Shown here: positions 57,901 to 64,000 of the stretch, in pieces
How positions within the stretch are numbered: the first letter of the stretch is position 1
Layout: every line of letters begins with the position of its first letter
Source: Antedon bifida
Taxonomy: Eukaryota; Echinodermata; Crinoidea; Comatulida; Antedonidae
Direction: 5' to 3'
Assembly (NCBI GenBank): GCA_963402885.1
Contig: OY727099.1
Coordinates: forward strand, 18,619,001-18,683,000
DNA: 64,000 nucleotides
Translations under genes and position numbers: made by a program
Notes under the pieces: model-generated
Told to the model about the DNA's origin: nothing
The model's database searches: none
The model's input: only the letters and a program-made list of their open reading frames with translations

Positions 57901-60900
57901 TCAATTGCCACAGGTTGTTCTACATCTGTTTTACTTAAACTTTATAAATGTCTTGTTCTTCCCCATATTCAATATTGCTCCCCTGTTTGGTATCCTTATC
58001 GTCAATGTCATATTAATAAGATAGAGAAAATTCAAAGAAGGGCAAGTCGATTTATCCTTCATCAACGAATCTTAGATCAGCCATATTCTGACCAATTAAC
58101 TAGATTGAATTTGATGACAGCCGAATCAAATCGAGATTATTTTACCGTTATTTTTGTTACAAATATATTATATAAATTACAGAATAGTTGATGTTGATTA
58201 TCAATTGTAGGCATTTGGATGTTTTGACTTTTAAACATCTTGCATCCAAAACTGATAGTGGAAAGTATTGTATCCCAACCAGATTTATTCGTCTGTGGAA
58301 TACACTACCTGTCAATATTACAGACGCCTTTGTTTGCGGAAGTTGGGTACAATTTAAAAACATGTTAATGGACCACTTTAAAAACATTATGACTCTTTAA
58401 TGTATATAATCATAGTATTTATATTACTTATTTATATTGTTTTATGTTTTATTGTATGCTTTGAGTGCTGGTGTGGCACGCCTTATGGCGACAGTGGTCC
58501 TTCGACCTCTTTTGCCACTCCTTGGCACACTCAAAGTCTATGTATTGTTTTAATTGCTAAAATTAATAAAATAAAATAAATAAATATAACTAATTACCAG
58601 CCTTCAATTAATAGAACATTTACATTACAATAATAATGAGTTTTGTTCATGAACTCAGTAATCTAAAAATATTAAATAAATCATGGGTGAAGTTTATTTA
58701 GACTTACGCAATCCCGTACTAAACTGGAAAATTAATTTACCATAAAAAACACCGAAAAAATAATGTTTTCACTTATTAAATGACAATATAAATTGTTACA
58801 TTCAATCAAAAACCAATTGACTGACAGCCAATTTGACTATTTGTTCACTTTAAACTACAGTTTTTTCAAGTAAATAATTTTAGCTTATCTCCTTTTTGGT
58901 CAAAGTGAATAACTTTTATATGACATTAAAATGGCATACTCAAAACAAAACACAATCAGGGGGACAATATATCTTTAATGAGAAATGTGTGTTTTTGGCA
59001 ATGCTTTTGTTATTTTGGAAAATATTTACGATCAATCAGGTTATGCTAGGTTTACAAAATGCAACTTCAACGACCTTTTTGTTCGGAATGTGGACGGCAG
59101 AATTGGAAACAACGTAATTAACACAACAATCGGGAAACTCGCTCAAACTTTTATCAGCAACTTTATGTATACATTCATTCTTGATCTTTATTTAACGGGA
59201 TTTTTGGTCATTTTATTAGTTTCTTACAGTGATTCCAATCTTGACAGTTTACGGAATGCCTTGTCTTGGATTTCAGTAATACTGTTCCTGGACAGATCAA
59301 GTTTTTCTAATTGTCGACAGGTGCTCAGTGCCTCTTCGGGTACCTTAGTCAAAGGATTTCCTCCAACGCAGAGTGTTCTTAGTTTCGATATGTTTCTGAA
59401 TGAGTTGGCCGGCAAGTTAGTGATGTGATTGTCACTCAGACATCTGTAAAAATAAAGAAAATATATGAAAGAATATTCAAAAGCATTTATTATGACCAAA
59501 TCAAAATGCGACATTAATTTATAAAGTAAAGATTAGTTTAACATCTTTTATGAGACGTCGAGATATTCGTCGTTTTGTGTCAGAAGAAACTTTGTTGATA
59601 AAATGTTTGTTCCAATGGCACCCCGTTTTATTGATTCAACGTTAAACTTTTGAAACTTATTGACAAGTCTGATTGATGGCAGTAGCTCTATTTTGGATAA
59701 TAAATCTGGAAATTATGACAATAAGGAAACCGTAATTCGCAGGTGCATTAGTGTTCGTATCGATGGTCGTTTCCAGAACTTTTTTTTGCTTTAAAAGTAC
59801 AACAAATCTCACATTAAATAGTGTTATAATATTGAAAACGTGTTAGATATTTAATTGGTATAAACGTACAGATACTGATAATGAGAACCTAAACGTTAAT
59901 ATCGGCACGTGGTACGTAATTAACCAATAAAATGGCAAGGATACTTCCACTTGTGTTATGAAATAGACTAAAAATTAAGTACTCTCCTTGATTGGTTGTT
60001 TACTTTATCGTTTTTATTAATACTTTTGCTTAAAATCAGATACAGCCACCGATATCCATGACATTGTTTCATGTTTTAGTATTTGGCCTTAGATTTTCAA
60101 TAGATATCGAACAGAAACACTCACAGATGTATTAAGGAACGTGGTCCAGAGTTCAAAGCATCAACTGGAACAGCTTTCAAGTTATTTCCAGACAGAAGTC
60201 TAAAAGAAATATTTGATTTATGATTTATTCAATATCGGCTCATTACAATTACAACAGAATACATAAAAATACAAAATGAAACAAAAAGCCAGGATTGTCA
60301 AAAGCGAACCCAATCACTGTTTAAAGACTTTCCTTTAACAGAAATAAAATATAAATTAAATATAATATAGGCTAAAAGACGGTAAAAAAATGAATTAAAA
60401 TTAAAATAGCAAAATAAAGAAAAAAAATATGGTTAAATAAATTAATATCTAAGACGTTAAGTACAAAAAGAAAAGAAAACAAACAAAAAACAGCAGGGAC
60501 CAGGGAAAATCAAAAGGAAGAGAGGCAAGGAGAAGAGAAATCAGGAATGGAAATAGTGTTGGCGAAGAATAGTCACAAATTTTCGAAACCTTCCAAGGAG
60601 AGCAAGTTCTCTTAAATCTGAGGGAAGACCATTCCAAAGTTTACAGAATCTAGGAAAGAGTGAAGATTGAAAACAGACAGTTCGTTTAAAAGGTGGCCTG
60701 AATCGAAGATGAATTATGTGTTAGTTATTGTTAACAATGAATAAAATGATTTATCAGTATATTCTGCGTCCTCCACTATTATAACATACAGAATTTTAGA
60801 AAGTTGCACACTATAAAGTCATTTAAAGTACGGGACGCCGTTTGAGACATTGTTCATGTCGTGTCAGTAAAATAAACTTTATTATAAAACTAAATTTTGT

Positions 60901-61306
60901 TCCACACTATATTGCTGACATGACGTCTAATTTTTTTAACTTACTGACAAAACTGATTGAATGCGGGTAGCAGATTATCAGTGCTTCTCTATTTATTGTC
61001 GTTCGTTCATTCATTCATTCATTTATTTAGCCAGAACAATATAAACAGCTTGAAAGCACGCCCCAAACGTAAACTATTTTACTGTAGCCCGTGGGCCTGG
61101 CAGTCCAAATTAAGAAATGATATCTATGTAATAGCAGACAAGGAATAATGTGAATGAATCGAGTGGACCTAAATAAAAAAAAACACAGGAATGTAATATA
61201 GTATAGAAATAAAATCTGATAAAACAAAACTTACAATTCTTCAAGTTGTGTCAAGGTTGAAAATGCCTTTTCATCTACATGATTAATTCTGTTGTTCACA
61301 AGATGC
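47065..61306 (-). CDS. Type-B leucine-rich repeat GPCR (LGR4/5/6 or bursicon-receptor class), 5' end missing
   Basis: Fourteen minus-strand exons join in phase: 61306-61235, 60199-60125, 59443-59228, 57754-57683, 56988-56920, 55300-55157, 54389-54321, 53347-53276, 52844-52779, 52093-51950, 51507-51436, 50486-50233, 49797-49519, 48986-47065; 1174 visible codons. The first twelve encode 16 leucine-rich repeats of 22-25 residues (e.g. LSDNHITNLPANSF), every LRR exon starting and ending in phase 2, so exon shuffling or skipping would keep the frame. Exon 50486 ends the LRR block with ESFPALLTLRAASAYHCC, matching the cap of LGR4/5/6. The next exon is a Tyr/Asp/Glu-rich hinge ending DCKPMPG, followed by DPFWPCEQLLGS, the family's Cys-rich junction, and the 7TM domain. 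Type-B LGRs bind R-spondin (vertebrates) or bursicon (insects). The signal peptide and N-terminal cap were not found and probably lie beyond 64,000. Confidence 0.93.
50637..51356. repeat. CpG-rich element bounded by direct GACAGACCGACC repeats in an LGR intron
   Basis: CATAGTGATACCGGACCGA followed by GACAGACCGAC runs occurs at 50638-50694 and again, same orientation, at 51269-51317. The intervening 570 bases are unusual for this window: dense in GCGC/CGCG (aacgcgcagtgcgcgcgc, 50880-50897). The right end is a near-perfect palindrome, AGTCGCGTCCACGCGACT (51332-51349). No frame is supported. It could be a composite mobile repeat lying between the LGR exons at 50486 and 51436. Confidence 0.6.
54086..54214. 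mobile_element. MITE-like foldback element in an LGR intron
   Basis: AGTCTACACTATCcaa at the left pairs with ttTGATAGTGTAGACT at the right, about 125 bases apart, with AT-rich filler containing no frame. Similar in size and build to the other foldback elements of the window. Confidence 0.65.
55635..55745. mobile_element. Partial copy of the GACGCAACGC foldback family
   Basis: agcttggtttccactaggac followed by gcaacgcaatgacgttgac and ttttgaccaatgac resembles one arm of the elements at 40746 and 45368. The opposite arm is not evident, so this is a fragment. Confidence 0.45.
57795..58585 (+). mobile_element. 5'-truncated LINE 3' end, antisense in an LGR intron
   Basis: The plus strand from about 57808 reads LLGVVISHNLSWAHQVDN, GCSTSVLLKLYKCLVLPHIQ and SPVWYPY, then IEKIQRRASRFIL: the post-polymerase part of a non-LTR reverse transcriptase. 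The frame breaks at a stop at 58189-58191 and resumes in another frame with RFIRLWNTLPVNIT, ending at 58400. A 3' UTR with a cacgcc...gtggcac-type stem and an (AATAA)n-like tail at 58560-58585 follows. Clearly a dead, truncated copy. A 14-base tandem duplication (taatgacattacgt twice, 57781-57808) abuts its 5' edge. Confidence 0.85.
60440..60715 (-). mobile_element. Third LINE 3' fragment, minus strand
   Basis: The minus strand from about 60715 to the stop at 60541-60543 reads RFRPPFKRTVCFQSSLFPRF, then KLWNGLPSDLRELALLGRF and ILRQHYFHS-stop. This is the 'F..R..RLWN.LP' ending of non-LTR element proteins. The sequence differs from the fragments at 25.4 and 57.8 kb, so it is a separate family or lineage. 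A T/C-rich 3' UTR follows. Confidence 0.7.
61005..61030. repeat. (CATT)n microsatellite
   Basis: gttcattcattcattcattt in the LGR intron between exons 61306-61235 and 60199-60125. Simple repeat. Confidence 0.8.
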
Positions 61307-61417
61307 CTTATAACAAATATAAATGAAAATACATTTATTTCTAATAACACGTTAGTACTATTCGACATATACCAACAGTTGGTTATCAACATTTCAGTAG
61401 TCATTCTTTTATGTCTG

Positions 61418-61600
61418 TCTGTCTGTCGGTATTTTATTATCCATTTTCTAGTTATGTTTACTCTGTCAGACATGTCAGCATGTATGCCAGTCAGCAAGTC
61501 AGTCACTCAGTCAGTTAAGTCTTTATGTTAACTTAACAATCAGTTATGTCTGTCAGTCAGTCAGTCTGTATGTCGGTTAGTCAATCAATCATTTAAATGA
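61418..61600. repeat. (GTCT/GTCA)n degenerate microsatellite
   Basis: Repeated gtctgtctgtctgtcgg, then cagtcagcaagtcagtcact and tcagtcagtcagtctgtatg, upstream (on the gene's strand) of the outermost LGR exon found. No exon is supported within it. Confidence 0.75.
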
Positions 61601-64000
61601 TAAAATTATTTTATTGCACAAAATGTAAAACAGCAGCTGAATTATGAAGTACTGTACAAAAATATATTATAAATAATTACATTAATACATTGGAAAAACA
61701 TATTTTTATGTTTAATTTAGCGTTCCTCTCTCATTTAAACCGAAACATTTTTTTTCACTGTAAGTAAACGTATTAACATACACATTTTTTTTAGTAATTA
61801 ACTGTTTCTTGACAGACACTTTCTTGTGGGAAAAACAGTACTTCTGTCCACTTTCAATTAAAATGCGAACATTTCATGTTATTTTATTTTAGTAACAATT
61901 TGTTGTACTCTTTCTGTTTTGGCAAGAGTTTAACAATTTCTTCTAAAAGTAAACATCTGAAATAGTGAATGTATTAAAACGAAAGACATAATGTGTCAGT
62001 CATTGCAACTAAGCGATTTGATTGGCAAATTGTACTAAGCCACATGAGGCTAACGATACATCTATTGAGATTTTCAAGTAAACTCTTTGCATTAGTCACT
62101 GCGTTCAGTTTCCTTCCTTGAGCCAACTCCAAATAATGTAGGCCTACAACTCTTTAATAGAAACGGAAGAAGCAAAGTTATGTTATGTGTTATGCCACGA
62201 CGGTAGTTACATGTAAAGTGTTTTTGCTTTAATGTTCTGCTTCAGATTTCAAGGTCAACAATCTGACCTACATTGTGCTTTGGAAGATGTTGGCGCGGAT
62301 TTATGGAAAATGTGATTAGCGAAGTAATTGGCAATGTTTGGTATCGAAAATAAATACAGTGCTTTCATAACATGGCATAATATATCTTGTTTATTGTATA
62401 GAAAAATGATTCTCTTTAATTGGGCCTGAATGATTACAGCTTTTAAACAGTATATCAAAAATTAAGCTTTTTACTATCTATTGTATGATAATATATAGCG
62501 CCTCTGACTTTGTTTTGATTATTATTTTAAATTATGTTTTCTTTTTTAATTTGTATTAAATATAATTTAAATTTATCATTTGTATATAGACAATTATGTT
62601 GCTCTGAGACTACAGCACAATACAATACAAAATAAAATAGAACAGTACACAAAACCCACGACACATCAATCTCTATGGGTGAAAACTATTACGGAATATA
62701 CGAGAGGTGATGAAAAGCGTCCGTTGTGCGCTCCTAACTTTAAAAACATAGAGTCTTGCAAAATTAAATGCGTTTTCATTGTTCACGTCACATGTCTCGT
62801 CGAATCAAAGGAAGAGATACTTTAGAGTATTCATTGATTCATTTATCTTTTTAAAAATAGAGTTAGTAGTCATGTTTACCAAAGCAATGAAATTATATAT
62901 TTTTTTATATATAATTATTATCCATATGACTGGTCTGGTCTCGCCTTAAAGCGTAAATAATTTCATATGTATCGGAGTCATTTCCTTGCTTGGTTAAAAA
63001 TAAAATAAAGTAAGCAATTTTCTGTTTCTAAGTTATTAAACAATCGTATATAGATATCATCAAGAACATTAAACACATGTTAACCTTTAATAAGTTTAAA
63101 TGATAACGATTATTGACATGGCCTGTGATCTAATTTGAACGTTTCAAACGTGTTTAAAAGTGCTATTAAACCAGTCAATCCAAGACTATTTTGTTTGTTC
63201 CACTTGTCTTGTTAGAATAATAATTAAATGTTGATGCACGAAGATTTAAGCTTCGTTCAAACTAAGAAGACGTACACGTAGCGCTGTTGAAGAATCACCG
63301 GCGATGAATTGGGTAAGCAACCACTAGTGATTGGTCGAATTGTGTGTGCTGTTAGAAATAAAATATGAAATGTAAAAGTTGTTGGCTTCACAATTAGGCC
63401 TAAGTGCGTCTTTCAATTCACTTTAATAACTTTAAATAAATACGAATAAAAGGGAAACTTAAATAACAATTTAGTATCATCGCAGTGGATGCAGATTTAA
63501 TTAAAATATCGCAACTTATAGTTATGAATAAAGATTAATTTGATTTATATCATTTCGTATTATTTCTAGTTTATTTTTGCTACAGCTAAAATTGTTCAAT
63601 TATTTTAGGTTGATAGTGACTCATACAAAATTAATTCCCTATTGGATAGAATGGTAATCTATGAACCTTAGGTCGCTGTGGCTTCTGTGCACGATTATGA
63701 ATGTCTAAAATAGTAAGGTAAAAACCTTTACCGACCTTGATAACAAATTACAATTGTAATAATAAATATAAATCGTTGTATTTCCATTATTATTGATAAT
63801 CTATACAATTTGTGAACTTTGACGAGGTTAGAAAAAAAAATTCGAATTCTGCAAAGCAATATTAGTACTGATCATACCGGTTGTAATTATCGATTCTCTC
63901 AAGATGACCTGTATGTAAATTAAAGATAAGCCAATCACATCCGTAATCAGTTTAAACAAATTTGCATTAGGGCCATATCATACTGAGGCCACGGTATGCA
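61601..64000. other. Right end of window: probable LGR 5' intron, no exon recognised
   Basis: Because the outermost exon at 61306 begins within an LRR in phase 2, the gene must continue to the right. I looked on the minus strand for an LRR exon, the Cys-rich N-cap or a signal peptide and saw none that I would defend. Sequence near 63250-63350 (ccactagtgattggtcgaat) resembles parts of the foldback family at 45368. Confidence 0.4.

Noticed and set aside
62255..62458. Possible N-terminal LGR exon
   Set aside because: No LRR spacing, no paired cysteines of an N-cap and no phase-2 donor in the right place.

Overview
This is 64 kb of AT-rich animal genomic DNA: genes are split into many short exons with GT..AG introns, the introns hold degenerate transposons, and there is a large satellite array. 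The words AGGCCTA and TACTGTACAGTA recur throughout. With two secreted collagen/C1q proteins and a type-B leucine-rich-repeat GPCR, this suggests an invertebrate deuterostome, most likely an echinoderm. That assignment is inference; I cannot name a species. All exon boundaries were joined by hand, and reading phase is preserved across every junction quoted.

Layout. (1) 384-6012, plus: the membrane-spanning and intracellular half of a receptor tyrosine kinase, whose ectodomain lies left of the window. (2) 6925-9666 plus and 16067-10778 minus: two paralogous secreted collagen-C1q genes, tail to tail, with matching exon structure. (3) 23424-18302, minus: SPTY2D1 (SPT2), a histone H3-H4 chaperone. 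(4) 25914-39205, plus: complete LIN9, the MuvB/DREAM subunit, divergent from SPTY2D1. (5) Inside LIN9 intron 11: a single-exon VHL gene on the minus strand (35817-35362) and, 1 kb away on the plus strand, an unexplained open exon (36848-37246). Its splice donor is in phase with the next LIN9 exon. (6) 40.9-44.0 kb: about 65 tandem copies of a 47-bp unit, ending in a run of 15 G. (7) 61306-47065, minus: most of a type-B LGR (LGR4/5/6 or bursicon-receptor class) with 16 visible leucine-rich repeats, hinge, seven-helix domain and a long Ser-rich tail. Its signal peptide and first exons lie beyond 64,000 or were not found.

Three 5'-truncated non-LTR retrotransposon tails and at least seven short terminal-inverted-repeat elements sit in introns and spacers. 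The genes are not an operon. The links that stand out are the C1q duplication, the divergent SPTY2D1/LIN9 pair (both chromatin/cell-cycle genes), and the VHL plus unknown-exon pair nested in LIN9. I found no tRNA, rRNA or CRISPR array. The best candidates for something undescribed are the possible alternative first exon of LIN9, the receptor kinase that has no activation-loop tyrosine but many SH2-docking motifs, and the hairpin-forming 47-bp satellite with its graded left edge.
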